From: Armatimonadota bacterium
GTDB lineage: Bacteria; Armatimonadota; Fimbriimonadia; Fimbriimonadales; Fimbriimonadaceae
Direction: 5' to 3'
DNA length: 64,000 nucleotides
Assembly: GCA_018268395.1 (NCBI GenBank)
Contig: JAFDWQ010000010.1
Location: 62,001 to 126,000, forward strand
This document shows positions 1 through 9,185 of the stretch, in pieces (the first letter of the stretch is position 1; every line of letters starts with the position of its first letter). Position numbers and translations under genes: made by a program. Under the pieces are notes generated by a model. That model did no database searches and was not told the DNA's origin. It worked only from the letters and a program-made list of their open reading frames with translations.

Positions 1-528
1 CCGACGCCTGTGACGGCCAACGGCTTCGACGTGACGAAGAACGAGTTCAACGGTCAGGACTGGGGCGTGTTCTTCAAGCCCTTTACCGGAAGTGACAACG
101 ACGGTCTCGCGACGGGCCACTTGTACCAGGACGTCGCCGCGTCGGCGGGCCTGTCGTACACGATGACCGGTTGGGCCGGAGCCGAGGCCAACGCCCTGAT
201 GCGGGACGCGGTCTTTGCCCTGGAGTTCTTGGACGCGGGCAAGTCTGTCATCGGGTCCAACGTCTTGTCCTTGATGCCGACGCTCTACGTCGACAACGGC
301 CTGGCTTTCGACTACAAGCAGTACTCCGTCAGCGGAGTCGCACCGGCCGGAACGGCTTGGGCAAGGGTCCGAGCCTCGATGATCGACGCCAGGTCGAATC
401 CGCTCGGCGGGGGTCAAGCCTATGTCGTCGACGACTTCGAACTCAACGTGGTTCCCGAGCCCGTTTCGATGATCGTTCTGGCGGGCGGTATCGCCGCCCT
501 GCTGCGGAAGAAGCGGTCGGCGCGGTAG
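1..528 (+). CDS. PEP-CTERM sorting-domain protein, 5' end outside window
   Basis: The frame is open from base 1, so the N-terminus and signal peptide lie outside the window. The visible part is a beta-rich, Gly/Ala/Thr-containing extracellular segment. It ends in a typical PEP-CTERM signal: VPEP, a hydrophobic stretch (MIVLAGGIAALL) and a basic KKRSAR tail. In known systems this tail is recognised by an exosortase in the inner membrane, which cleaves it and exports the protein to the surface or exopolysaccharide. No exosortase gene is in this window. The GTG at base 10 is not a credible start because the frame continues upstream of it. Function beyond surface export is unknown. Confidence 0.85.
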   Translation, partial: PTPVTANGFDVTKNEFNGQDWGVFFKPFTGSDNDGLATGHLYQDVAASAGLSYTMTGWAGAEANALMRDAVFALEFLDAGKSVIGSNVLSLMPTLYVDNGLAFDYKQYSVSGVAPAGTAWARVRASMIDARSNPLGGGQAYVVDDFELNVVPEPVSMIVLAGGIAALLRKKRSAR

Positions 529-551
529 CCGACCGGTTCCTGTCGCATGTT

Positions 552-582
552 CCGGGCCGTCGGCGTCATGCCGGCGGCCCGG
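552..582. terminator. Bidirectional hairpin between convergent genes
   Basis: A 13-bp stem with one mismatch (CCGGGCCG.CGGC, loop GTCAT, GCCG.CGGCCCGG) lies between the convergent PEP-CTERM and GNAT genes. There is no clear U-tract, so termination efficiency is uncertain. Confidence 0.5.
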
Positions 583-594
583 TCTCTTGAAGCG

Positions 595-1344
595 TCAGTG
601 ACCTTCGGCGCCTTCAGGAACCCGGACGTACAGCTGGACCGCCCCGTCGTCCTCGAAGCCGAGCCCGCGATAGACGCTGTAACCCGCTTCCGAGGATTGG
701 AGCACGCCTGTCGTCAACCCGAGGTCCCTCGCGACGGCCAAGGGCCCGGCCGTGAGCACGGCTCCGAGTCCCTTGCGCCTGTGGTCGGGCATCGTCCCGA
801 CGCAGTAGATGCCGGCCAGTCCGTCGATCATGGCCAGGAGCGAGACACCGACCGTCTCGTCGCCGGACCGGATCCGGAAGAACTGGAGCGGAGCGTCCGC
901 AGCGTCGTCCGTCCGGACGTGGACCGGGCTCATCGAACGGGCCGCCAAGGGTGCGACCGGGTAGCTCTCGGACAACGTCTTGGCCCAGTCCTCGCCGTCG
1001 TCGGCCGACGACAGCCGCTCGAAGGTGTAGGCATCCGGCAGCTTTGGGGAGGGCATTCCATCGAGAGCGACCTTCATGGCCGGGATTTCGCCACCGTGGA
1101 CGAAGCCGAACGGCGCCAAGTCCGACTCGAGTCCTGGATCCAGCGGTCCAGGCACGATGATCATGGCCAGACCTTCAGCAAGCGTCCTCGACGCGGCTTC
1201 GACCGCGCCGTCCCGTGACAGGCCGATCCCAAAGTTTCCGAAGAAGTCGGCCTCACCCGACCGGAGGACGATGCCGCCACTTTCGGGTCGGTGCACGAAG
1301 GGGCACGTGTTGTCGGAGTAGACGGCCTCGAGGGCAAGTCGCAT
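595..1344 (-). CDS. GNAT family N-acetyltransferase
   Basis: The 249-residue product ends in a GNAT acetyl-CoA-binding core: a beta strand (GIYCVGTM), then the pyrophosphate loop DHRRKGLGAVL and the terminal SVYRGLGFEDDG motif common in this superfamily. The N-terminal half resembles a degenerate first GNAT fold, as in two-domain GNATs. The ATG at 1344 was chosen because longer readings run into the neighbouring DUF1080 gene. The acetyl acceptor cannot be predicted. It lies 59 bases downstream of the DUF1080 gene on the same strand, so the two may be cotranscribed. Confidence 0.85.
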   Translation of the reverse strand: MRLALEAVYSDNTCPFVHRPESGGIVLRSGEADFFGNFGIGLSRDGAVEAASRTLAEGLAMIIVPGPLDPGLESDLAPFGFVHGGEIPAMKVALDGMPSPKLPDAYTFERLSSADDGEDWAKTLSESYPVAPLAARSMSPVHVRTDDAADAPLQFFRIRSGDETVGVSLLAMIDGLAGIYCVGTMPDHRRKGLGAVLTAGPLAVARDLGLTTGVLQSSEAGYSVYRGLGFEDDGAVQLYVRVPEGAEGH

Positions 1345-1403
1345 ATGGTCGGCTGAAGGAGCGGGCCGGGTCACAGGTGGAACGATACCGTCTGACCGGA
1401 CCG

Positions 1404-1973
1404 CTACCGGACGTGCTTTAAGCGGATCTTTCGGAACTCGACGGTCATATCGACCCCGCCATGAAGTTGCAGGGCGACACACCCTTCCCGACGCCCTTGA
1501 ACGTCCTCGATATCGGTCACGGTCTGACCGTTCAGGACGACCGTGTAGTGCGGGCCCACGGCCTTGACGTCCATCTTTGACCACTCTCCTGGACGGAACT
1601 TCGTTTTTGCGTGGGTCTCCGGCGTCGGTTTGAAAACCCAACCCCGTCCGGCCGTTTCCCAGATGCCGGCGACGTCATCGATCGCGTCGACTTCGGCCTG
1701 GAAGCCCTTGACCAGTGGCTGTTCCAAGATCCTTTCGGCCCGGAAGTAGAAGCCGCTGTTGCCTTTCGAAATCCGGAACTCGAAGCTGGCCGTGAAGTCC
1801 TTGACCGGTTCCTTGTAGACGAGGACGCCCTGTTCATCGGCTTGCGCACAGACCCCTTTGAGGACTCCACCTGCTTCGACCGTCCACGTGCCGCCACCGA
1901 CCTTCTCCCATCCGTTCAGGGTCCGGCCGTCGAAGATGGCGTCTGATGCGAGGGCTGTGAGCAGTGCGAGCAT
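1404..1973 (-). CDS. DUF1080 (3-keto-disaccharide hydrolase-like) secreted protein
   Basis: This is a 189-residue protein with the DUF1080 signature: the opening FDGRTLNGWEKVGG, the GNSGFYFRAE core, and the C-terminal EGCVALQLHGG with a VEFRKIRLK strand. DUF1080 proteins have a concanavalin-like jelly-roll fold. They are abundant in Planctomycetes and Armatimonadota, and some are 3-keto-glycoside hydrolases. A short hydrophobic N-terminus (MLALLTALASDA) suggests export. CACAAT lies 5 bases upstream of the ATG, so the mRNA may be leaderless. The substrate is unknown. Confidence 0.85.
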   Translation of the reverse strand: MLALLTALASDAIFDGRTLNGWEKVGGGTWTVEAGGVLKGVCAQADEQGVLVYKEPVKDFTASFEFRISKGNSGFYFRAERILEQPLVKGFQAEVDAIDDVAGIWETAGRGWVFKPTPETHAKTKFRPGEWSKMDVKAVGPHYTVVLNGQTVTDIEDVQGRREGCVALQLHGGVDMTVEFRKIRLKHVR

Positions 1974-2014
1974 GGCCGATTGTGACGGGTTTGCGAAGTC
2001 GTTGTCGCGGCACC

Positions 2015-2821
2015 TTAAGACGGAGGCAAGAGCGAACGGTAGTGGTCGGCCTTGGAGCCGTCGCCTTTCGCCCGATAGAGGGCTTCCAGCTCTTCGAACA
2101 CGTAGCGGTCCGGCTCGCCTGCGGCCTCACACTCGGCTTCGAGGGCGGTTTGGATCTCGAGCGCCCGGTCAAGGTCGCCTTTCTCTCGCAAGCTGCGCGC
2201 GATCATCCACTTCGCGATACGCACTCCCACCGCTTTTCCCGCTTTCTGGCGTTCTTCGAGGGACTTCTCGTATTCGGCGATCGCGTCGTCGTACCGCCCT
2301 GCCAAGTGGTACGCGTACCCCAGGTTGTTCCGTAAAGACCCTTCCCACTTCTTCGCTTCTTCCTGGTCCGATCGGGCCAGGTAGTCAAGGGCCTTCAAGT
2401 TCCAATTGATCTGATCCTCGGGGGCATCGTCGACCATCGTCATCATATGGAGCGCGTCGATGGCGATGTAGTCGAGTCTCGCAGACCGTGCCGTCTCGTA
2501 CGCCGAGGTGTAGTGTTCCCGCGCAGCGTTGCGGTCGCCTTCAGTGACGGCACTGGGATCGTGGGCGGGCGAGCACAGGGTCCGGCCCGACTCCAAGTGG
2601 TACCGGGCTTCCACCTCCGGCGCCCCTGCGAGGTGGGGAAGGACACCGGCGAGCACCTCCCTGGCCCCGCTCCAGTCGCCCCGAAGCCCTTTCGTCCGTG
2701 CGATCTGCGTCAACAGGACGAACCGGTCGTGTTCGGAGGCTCCTGTCATCGCGTTCCGGAACCGGTCCTCGCTTTCGGAAGGGTCCTGAAAGTTCCAAAG
2801 GGACAAGACGTCGACGGCCAT
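2015..2821 (-). CDS. Tetratricopeptide-repeat protein
   Basis: The 268-residue helical protein carries repeated TPR-like helix pairs, best seen at SLRNNLGYAYHLAGRYDDAIAEYEKS-type segments near the middle and IARSLREKGDLDRALEIQ near the C-terminus. No signal peptide or catalytic domain is visible, so it is probably a cytoplasmic scaffold or a stand-alone TPR module. The ATG at 2821 was chosen over upstream in-frame starts because CACAAT sits exactly 6 bases before it (2828-2833 on this strand), the spacing seen at many starts in this window. It is divergent from the M1 peptidase gene. Confidence 0.75.
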   Translation of the reverse strand: MAVDVLSLWNFQDPSESEDRFRNAMTGASEHDRFVLLTQIARTKGLRGDWSGAREVLAGVLPHLAGAPEVEARYHLESGRTLCSPAHDPSAVTEGDRNAAREHYTSAYETARSARLDYIAIDALHMMTMVDDAPEDQINWNLKALDYLARSDQEEAKKWEGSLRNNLGYAYHLAGRYDDAIAEYEKSLEERQKAGKAVGVRIAKWMIARSLREKGDLDRALEIQTALEAECEAAGEPDRYVFEELEALYRAKGDGSKADHYRSLLPPS

Positions 2822-2982
2822 GTCGACATTGTGCGCCAACGAGGTCCCCGGCCGCCCTGTGGCCGACCGCAGGTAGAAAGACGGGACATCGGCCTTGTCG
2901 GTGGATTCGACCTCACGCCGAAAGCAGGTACGGGCCGTACAATGAAGTCGGCCTGGTCGTGTCCAGGTCAAGGAACCGTCTT

Positions 2983-4929
2983 GTGACCTCGTACCGGAAC
3001 CGCTCGAATCGGAGAGTCAGTTGGGCCCTGCTCGCATTGACCGTTAGCCTGGCTCAGGGCCAAGGTCTGGACACGGGCCGTTTGCACCCGTGTGGCGAGT
3101 CTAAGGCCCGGGCGTTGGCCGGACTGTTCAACGGTGGCCAAAACATCGCCGCCGCTGATTTGGACACCGACCTGAAGTACGAAAAGCTCGATATCGAGCT
3201 CTTGCCGAACCAGACGAGGATCCAAGGCACCGTCACGTTCACGTTCGAGGCCAAGGTCGACGCTTTGACGACGGCCCGGCTGTACCTCGACACGAACGGC
3301 ACGGCCATGGGCGCGTCCGCCGTCGGCGGGGCCGCGACCGGATTTTCCCAGAGCGCCGACGTCCTGACACTGACTCTCGACCGCGCGTACGCCGCAGGGG
3401 AGCTGTTCCAAGTCACCGTCACGTACGGAGGGACACCAAGGAACACGGGTTACGGATCGTTCTTGTGGGAGCACCACGGAAGCGGCCTGAACTACAACTG
3501 GGCGATCTCGAGCCTGTCCGAGCCGTTTTTCGCGCGCACGTGGTGGCCGTGCAAGGACGTCTTAGGGGACAAAGCCGACACGGCGGACGTGTGGATCACC
3601 GTCCCGAACGACTTGACCGCGGTTTCGAACGGCACTCTCCAAGGCGTCGACTCGCTATCGGGGAACCGTCTCCGATATCGCTGGTCCGAAAGTTATCCGA
3701 TCATCACGTACCTGGTCTCGATCGCGGTCAGCAATTACGGCCAGTACTCCTTGACCTACGACCATCTCGGCCGGACGATGCCGATGTCGTACTACTTGTT
3801 CCCGGAGAACAACGGTACGAACAGCACGTCCCGCCAATATTGCGACCTGAACCGGACACAAGTCGAAAAGCTGTCCGACGTCTTTGGGCAGTACCCGTTC
3901 ATCGACGAGAAGTACGGAATGGCCGAGGTCATGGGTTCGGGCGCGTTCATGGAGCACCAGACGTGTTCGAGCATGCTCGGCGTGACCTATGAGTCGATCA
4001 ACGCCCACGAACTGGCGCACCAGTGGTGGGGAGACATGGTCACATGCGGCTCTTGGGCGGACATCTGGCTCAACGAGGGGTTCGCCACGTACGCTGAGGC
4101 GATCTGGGAGGAACAGCAGAACAACGGGAGCTTCACCGCGTACCGGAACGAGATGTTGGCGAACTACCCGTCCAGCGTCGACGCGAAAGTGCTCCGGACG
4201 AACCTCAACGACGTCAACCACATCTTTTCCGGGACGGTCTACTACAAAGGGGCCTGGGTGCTCCACATGCTTCGGGGCGTCATCGGCTATGAGAACCTTA
4301 AGGCGACCCTGGCCCAATATCGGGCCCACAAGCTGTGGCAGAGCGCCGTCACCGAAGACTTTGCAACGGAAGCGAGCGCCGTCTGGGGCCGTGACTTGAC
4401 CTTCTTTTTCGACGAGTGGATCATGAACGGCGGAGCGCCCGATTACCAGTACAACTGGCGGGACGACACGGTCAACGGACAGCACCGCCTGCGTCTCGGC
4501 CTTTGGCAGAACCAGAGCACGAGGGGCTACGGACTGATCACGATGCCGGTCCGCTTCCGCGTCGCGACGACGAACGGGACGGTCGATTTCTCGCTCTGGA
4601 ACAACGACTGGACGGACGTCTACGACCTGGCCCTGCCGGGTGCCGTCACGAGCGTCACGTTCGATCCGGAAACCTGGCTCCTGATCAATTCGAAGTCGAA
4701 AGTGACGAAAGCCGTCCCGGCGTTGCCGCTCCTGGGCGACATGAACGCCGACGGGCGCGTGAACCTGCGCGACGTCCCTCTCTTCCGTTCGGCGAAGAAC
4801 GGACAAGTGACGGACCACACGGTCCTCGACCGCGGCGACTTCGACTACAACGGGACCGTGGACGCGGCCGACGAAGCCGTGTTCATGCCCTTGGCCCTGG
4901 GGAACAGCGTGACAGGCCCGAAGCGCTGA
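2983..4929 (+). CDS. Secreted M1 family aminopeptidase with dockerin-like C-terminus
   Basis: The 648-residue protein starts with a signal peptide (basic NRSNRR then WALLALTVSLAQG). The M1 zinc site is intact: HELAH at residues 342-346 and the third ligand E365 in LNEGFATYAE, with a GxFMEH variant of the GAMEN exopeptidase loop just upstream. M1 enzymes remove N-terminal residues from peptides. The last 65 residues contain two EF-hand-like calcium loops (DMNADGRVNLRD and DFDYNGTVDAAD) like type I dockerin repeats. GTG at 2983 was chosen because AAGGA lies 8 bases upstream and the signal peptide follows directly; the long upstream extension is low-complexity and antisense to the TPR gene. Confidence 0.9.
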   Translation: MTSYRNRSNRRVSWALLALTVSLAQGQGLDTGRLHPCGESKARALAGLFNGGQNIAAADLDTDLKYEKLDIELLPNQTRIQGTVTFTFEAKVDALTTARLYLDTNGTAMGASAVGGAATGFSQSADVLTLTLDRAYAAGELFQVTVTYGGTPRNTGYGSFLWEHHGSGLNYNWAISSLSEPFFARTWWPCKDVLGDKADTADVWITVPNDLTAVSNGTLQGVDSLSGNRLRYRWSESYPIITYLVSIAVSNYGQYSLTYDHLGRTMPMSYYLFPENNGTNSTSRQYCDLNRTQVEKLSDVFGQYPFIDEKYGMAEVMGSGAFMEHQTCSSMLGVTYESINAHELAHQWWGDMVTCGSWADIWLNEGFATYAEAIWEEQQNNGSFTAYRNEMLANYPSSVDAKVLRTNLNDVNHIFSGTVYYKGAWVLHMLRGVIGYENLKATLAQYRAHKLWQSAVTEDFATEASAVWGRDLTFFFDEWIMNGGAPDYQYNWRDDTVNGQHRLRLGLWQNQSTRGYGLITMPVRFRVATTNGTVDFSLWNNDWTDVYDLALPGAVTSVTFDPETWLLINSKSKVTKAVPALPLLGDMNADGRVNLRDVPLFRSAKNGQVTDHTVLDRGDFDYNGTVDAADEAVFMPLALGNSVTGPKR

Positions 4930-4960
4930 GACTCCGGTTCGGCCCGGTCACAATCGGGCC

Positions 4961-5704
4961 GTGAGTTTCAACGTCTACGACGACGCCGAGCGGGCGGCGT
5001 CCTATGCCAGACTGGAGTTTCCGGGAACGTATTATCTGGCGTTCCGGGACATCCCGGGAGTTATCGGCCGCAGGGCCGGAAGGACGGCCTTGGACTTTGG
5101 ATGTGGGGCGGGCCGCTCGACGCGGTTCCTGAAGGGGCTCGGCCTGGACGCGGTGGGCATCGACATCTCACCCAGCATGGTCGCGGCGGCTCGAGCCGCC
5201 GACCTCGATGGCGAATATCTGACCGTTCCCGATGGAGACTATTCGGCTCTCGGCGACCGCCGGTTCGACGTCGTGTTCTCGGCGTTCGCCTTCGACAACA
5301 TTCCTGACCGCGCCCATCGCGGTCACATCGTCGGTGCACTGGCCGGGCGCCTGAGCGCCGGCGGCGCGCTCGTCATCTTAGGGTCGGCGCCCGAGATCTA
5401 TGTCCACGAGTGGGCGTCCTTCACGACCTCCGCCTTTCCAAGCAACCGGTCGGCAAAGTCAGGAGACGAAGTCTGGACCGTGATGAAGGACGTGACGGAC
5501 GGCCGACCGGTCCGAGACGTGCTTTGGACGCACGAGGACTATGTCGGTCTCATCGAAGGTGCGGGACTCGTGGTCGAATCCGTACACCGACCGCTCGGCA
5601 GGCCGGAGGACGGCGTCGAGTGGGTGACGGAGACGACCGTCGCACCCTGGGTGATCTACGTCGCGGTCCGGCCCGACGATCCGGCTAGAACGGACGAAAC
5701 CTAG
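4961..5704 (+). CDS. Class I SAM-dependent methyltransferase
   Basis: The 247-residue protein has a standard Rossmann methyltransferase fold. Motif I is LDFGCGAGRSTRFL (residues 44-57), followed by the acidic strand end VGIDIS and the FDVVFSAFAFDNIP motif II/post-I region. The acceptor is unknown. It starts with GTG only 31 bases after the M1 peptidase stop. A perfect 7-bp inverted repeat (CGGCCCG/CGGGCCG, 4940-4961) reaches into the start codon and could act as a terminator or hide the start. CACAAT 6 bases before GTG is an alternative leaderless -10. The 3' end overlaps the convergent pilin-like gene by 4 bases. Confidence 0.85.
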   Translation: MSFNVYDDAERAASYARLEFPGTYYLAFRDIPGVIGRRAGRTALDFGCGAGRSTRFLKGLGLDAVGIDISPSMVAAARAADLDGEYLTVPDGDYSALGDRRFDVVFSAFAFDNIPDRAHRGHIVGALAGRLSAGGALVILGSAPEIYVHEWASFTTSAFPSNRSAKSGDEVWTVMKDVTDGRPVRDVLWTHEDYVGLIEGAGLVVESVHRPLGRPEDGVEWVTETTVAPWVIYVAVRPDDPARTDET

Positions 5705-7221
5705 CCAGGCGGACGGCGCCACGACACCCGGTCGTATCCGCCCGTCGTCGGGAAGTGGGGCGGAGGGTCGTCGGCCATACGGGCGTCGTACCAATAGTCT
5801 TTGGCATAGCCGGTCTTGATCGACTTACCACTGAACGTGCCGACCGCTCCCCGTGCCTTTTGGATGATGCCGCCCATGATCTTAAGGGTTCCGGTCGGCT
5901 TCTTTTCGTCGTAATTCTCGACCCCGAAGCTCCCGTCCTTGGTCGAGTCGCTGCCGGCCAGCATGATCGCATCGATCTCCATATCGGTCGGCGCCTTCTC
6001 CGATATGGTGATGTTGCTCGCAAAGAGTCCGAGGGAGCCGGACGAGAGGTTCGCCGGATCGCTGGGGCCAAGGGCCGGATCGTACGGCGTCCGGTGTTTG
6101 ATCGGAGCCGTCACCTTGATGTCTTTTCCGGAGTTGACGTCGGTCACGATCGTATAGGCGTTGCGGAACGCGACTACGGGAGGATCCCCGGCGACGATGT
6201 TGTCGGCGACCGTTCCGGCCAAGCTGGTCACGTCGCCTTGGCAGTACAACACGCCGTTCACCGTCCCTTCGATGTAGGTCGTCTCACCGGAGCCGACCTG
6301 CCGGCCGATGCGTTTGTTCGCCAAGTCGATCGTCAACGTCGTGACGGTCTTTCCTTGAGTGAACTTGAACTGTTGGTTGCCGCTGCCGTCGACTTGAAGG
6401 GCGATGGCGGCGTCTCCTTGCACGAATATGCCGCCGTCCGTGTGCACATAAACGCCCGTCGTCGACGGGTAGGGGTCGTCGCTGCCCCAAGCGAGGGCCT
6501 TTTGTTCGAGGCTCGAGGCAGGCAGCGGGATCGTGTCGACACCGAGCTGGTAGCCCTTGGATCCTGCTGAAAAGACCTGTTTGAACTGGTCCTCGTTTTT
6601 CGGATCTTTGGGAGCGAAGTCGATTTCTTCTCCGGCGGCCGTCACCATCGCTTCAAAGATCGGGCCGTCGCCTCCCCAATTGATCTGGAACGAACTGTCG
6701 GACTTGTTGTTGCTGTGGGCCGGGCCACGGATCTTATCGCCACTGAAGAACCAGATCCGACCGTCCGAGGAGGCTGACGTCTCGCGGTCTGTGAAGTAGG
6801 CGTACTTGCCGAAAGACGATTGTCTGAGGACGATCTCGACCTCTTCGCTCTCTTTGCCGTAGAAGCCGCTCACCCTGACCCGGTACTTCTTCAGGGTCGC
6901 GCCCCCATTGTCGTCGTACGGGAACACGGTCACGACGTACGAGCCGCCGTTCAGCTTCTGGACGCCGCCGAAAGGATCGAACTCGTCCTTGATGCTCGGT
7001 GGCGACCCGAGTTTCTTGAACCACCTGACCGTACGGTCCACGCCAGACTCCGCGAGGTTGAACGCTACCGTCTGGTTCTTGATTTTGGCGGTCATGTGAA
7101 CGCCCTGGACGGTCAAGGAAAGGACCGCCATGCCGATCACGACGATGAACATCATCGTGATCATCGACGTGACGAGGACGCTGCCGCGCCTCATCGTCCA
7201 ACGACCTTTGCGTGTGCTCAC
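5701..7221 (-). CDS. PilX-like pilus/secretion assembly protein (large minor pseudopilin operon member)
   Basis: The 506-residue protein has one N-terminal transmembrane helix (SVLVTSMITMMFIVVIGMAV) preceded by basic residues, then a FNLAESGVDRTVRWF segment like PilX/GspK-type proteins, and a long beta-rich ectodomain. It is the last gene of a three-gene minus-strand operon behind two classic pseudopilins. The predicted role is in a type IV pilus or type II secretion pseudopilus at the inner membrane. GTG at 7221 has GAGGA 8-9 bases upstream, inside the end of the preceding gene; ATG at 7194 is an alternative. No ATPase, platform or prepilin peptidase gene is nearby. Confidence 0.75.
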   Translation of the reverse strand: MSTRKGRWTMRRGSVLVTSMITMMFIVVIGMAVLSLTVQGVHMTAKIKNQTVAFNLAESGVDRTVRWFKKLGSPPSIKDEFDPFGGVQKLNGGSYVVTVFPYDDNGGATLKKYRVRVSGFYGKESEEVEIVLRQSSFGKYAYFTDRETSASSDGRIWFFSGDKIRGPAHSNNKSDSSFQINWGGDGPIFEAMVTAAGEEIDFAPKDPKNEDQFKQVFSAGSKGYQLGVDTIPLPASSLEQKALAWGSDDPYPSTTGVYVHTDGGIFVQGDAAIALQVDGSGNQQFKFTQGKTVTTLTIDLANKRIGRQVGSGETTYIEGTVNGVLYCQGDVTSLAGTVADNIVAGDPPVVAFRNAYTIVTDVNSGKDIKVTAPIKHRTPYDPALGPSDPANLSSGSLGLFASNITISEKAPTDMEIDAIMLAGSDSTKDGSFGVENYDEKKPTGTLKIMGGIIQKARGAVGTFSGKSIKTGYAKDYWYDARMADDPPPHFPTTGGYDRVSWRRPPG

Positions 7222-7222
7222 T

Positions 7223-7753
7223 TTAGTTGTTCCTCAGGTAGATCGTGCGTTTGGTCATGGCCCCTTTCCGCTTCGAGTCCATCGTGTTCCGCTCGGTCGC
7301 GATCGAGACTTCGATGCTCGCCGGGCCGCTCGAAGAAAACGAAACCGAGCTGACGTCTCGGCAGACGACCCGTGGTGGTTCGAGGGACGGTTTGCGGACA
7401 AGGCACGCGCCTTTCGGGTTTTCCCGTCCGTCCAAGTCGCCCCGGTAGTAATCGACCGCCGTGTTCTCGGCGACGACGTTTCGGTCGTAGGCGCCCTTCT
7501 CGTCGACGACGGGATAGAACACGCGGATCTCTGTTTCGGACAGCACTTTGACCTCTTTCGCCTCCTGGACGTCCCTGTTCAAGTACTGCATCGCCGTGCT
7601 GACGCCGACGTCGACATAGTATTGGTTCGACGTCGTGTTGAAGCTCGCGATCGAGGTCGCCAGGATGCTGACGACGCCCATCATCAGCATCGTCATGATC
7701 ACGGTGACGAACGTCGCTTCGACCAGAGTGAACCCGCGTTTCTTCATGGTCAT
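7223..7753 (-). CDS. Prepilin-type N-terminal cleavage/methylation protein (minor pseudopilin)
   Basis: The 176-residue product begins MTMKKRGFTLVEATFVTVI, a canonical prepilin peptidase site: cleavage after G, methylated Phe, Glu at +5, then a hydrophobic helix. It resembles GspJ/PilW-size minor pseudopilins. The ATG at 7753 was chosen because it overlaps the upstream gene's stop by 4 bases (ATGA) and directly precedes the cleavage motif; the longer upstream reading is an artefact. It is followed 1 base later by the PilX-like gene, so all three are translationally linked. Confidence 0.9.
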   Translation of the reverse strand: MTMKKRGFTLVEATFVTVIMTMLMMGVVSILATSIASFNTTSNQYYVDVGVSTAMQYLNRDVQEAKEVKVLSETEIRVFYPVVDEKGAYDRNVVAENTAVDYYRGDLDGRENPKGACLVRKPSLEPPRVVCRDVSSVSFSSSGPASIEVSIATERNTMDSKRKGAMTKRTIYLRNN

Positions 7754-8199
7754 CCTTTCGCGATCAGAGCCGTGACCGTCAGGTTGCCTTCGCTCGGTTT
7801 GGCGACGCCACCGGTCCATTTCAAGGTCACGGTCACTTGCTTGACGTCCGAGGAGTACGGGTCCACGGATATCGTCGCGGTCGTACCGACGTAGTGGTCG
7901 TCGATCTTGTCGGCCTTCTGGAACGAATAGGGCGCCGTCTTCGGCGATTCGTCGATGATCCCCGCGGCCAGCAGTTGGTCGTACGTCAGGCGTCCGTATC
8001 CGACCGACCGGAGCTGATCGATCTTGTGCTGGACGATGCTCGAGGCTTGCTGGTACTGGCCGACCATGTGGCCGGTGTTCATAGCGGTCGGAAGGTAGGC
8101 GGCGAAAACGGTGGCTGCCGTTCCTAAAGCCAAGATCGCGATCAGGACCTCGAGCATGGAAAACGCGCGTCGTGTTCGGACAATCGGTCGGATCGGCAC
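7750..8199 (-). CDS. Prepilin-type N-terminal cleavage/methylation protein (GspI/PilV-like)
   Basis: The 149-residue pseudopilin has the leader RTRRAFSMLEVLIAILALG, with Ala instead of the usual Gly before the mature Phe and Glu at +5, followed by a small globular domain. Ala at -1 is tolerated by some prepilin peptidases. The GTG start at 8199 has AAAGGAG 9 bases upstream, one of the clearer Shine-Dalgarno sequences in this window. It is the first gene of the operon, and its stop overlaps the next start by 4 bases. Confidence 0.88.
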   Translation of the reverse strand: MPIRPIVRTRRAFSMLEVLIAILALGTAATVFAAYLPTAMNTGHMVGQYQQASSIVQHKIDQLRSVGYGRLTYDQLLAAGIIDESPKTAPYSFQKADKIDDHYVGTTATISVDPYSSDVKQVTVTLKWTGGVAKPSEGNLTVTALIAKG

Positions 8200-8424
8200 C
8201 TTCGGAATCTCCTTTCGGGCCGGACCAGGCTCCTATTCTTACCGGGTGGGGCTCAGCCGACAGATCGGCCGCACTCCCGGGGTCCAGGGCTCTCTTTCCC
8301 GATCCCCTCTTCCGATGAACCGGTACTTCACCCTGTTCTCGACAAATTCCGGACAGAAGTGGTCGGCGCGGCCGGAGTTGACCCTTGTGGGAGATGTGGA
8401 CCGGCCGTGCCAAAATCGATCGTC

Positions 8425-9165
8425 ATGGGACCCATCACGGCGCTGCTTGCGCTGACCGTCCTGGTCTCACCGAGCCGTGTCCAGGACAGGCCTTACGACC
8501 GGGACATCGCAGAGTTCCGAAAGCTCGACGCAGCCCGTCGACCGGAAAAGGGTCAGATCCTCTTCATCGGCAGTTCGTCGTTCACGCGATGGGCCCGCCT
8601 TCAGGACGCCTTCCCGGGACGACGCGTCTTAAACCGGGCTTTCGGCGGTTCGACCCTCCTCGATGTCCGCGCTCGGTTGGAAGACGTCGTCTTTCCTTAC
8701 CAACCCGGACAGATCGTGCTGTACTGCGGCGAAAACGACTTCGCCGCCGACAATGGTTTGGCTCCGGACGCGGTCGTCGGGCGCCTGATCGACCTGTTCC
8801 GGACGGTGCGCGCCCGCCTTGGTGCCGTGCCGTTCGTTTACGTCTCGATGAAGCCGAGCCCGAGCCGTTGGCACCTCGCCCCGAAGTTCCGGTCGGCGAA
8901 CGACGGGATCCGCGCCTTCCTAGGCAAGCAGTCGAAGACGGTTTACGTGGACGTCTGGCCCGTGATGCTAGGGAAGGACGGCCGGCCGCGCGAGGAGTTG
9001 TTCGTCGACGACAAGCTTCACATGAACGATAAGGGGTACGCGCTCTGGACGCCGCTGCTGGACAAAGTCCTCGTACGACCGGTACGGGCGACGGACCGGT
9101 CGAAGAGGGACGGTCCCGGAGAGGTGCCCTGGTGGACGGGAGGTCGTCCCACCGCACGGAGCTAA
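8425..9165 (+). CDS. Secreted SGNH/GDSL-family hydrolase
   Basis: The 246-residue protein has an N-terminal signal-like helix (ITALLALTVLVSP) and all SGNH blocks: FIGSSSF with nucleophile Ser near residue 51, the oxyanion Gly in RAFGGST, the Asn of CGENDF (block III), and DDKLHMN supplying the catalytic Asp and His. The family deacylates acetylated sugars, lipids or platelet-activating-factor-type substrates. The ATG at 8425 was chosen because the signal peptide follows it immediately and upstream residues are low-complexity. The C-terminal 25 residues are basic and probably disordered. Confidence 0.88.
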   Translation: MGPITALLALTVLVSPSRVQDRPYDRDIAEFRKLDAARRPEKGQILFIGSSSFTRWARLQDAFPGRRVLNRAFGGSTLLDVRARLEDVVFPYQPGQIVLYCGENDFAADNGLAPDAVVGRLIDLFRTVRARLGAVPFVYVSMKPSPSRWHLAPKFRSANDGIRAFLGKQSKTVYVDVWPVMLGKDGRPREELFVDDKLHMNDKGYALWTPLLDKVLVRPVRATDRSKRDGPGEVPWWTGGRPTARS

Positions 9166-9185
9166 AGCTGCCCGGTCCTATAGCC

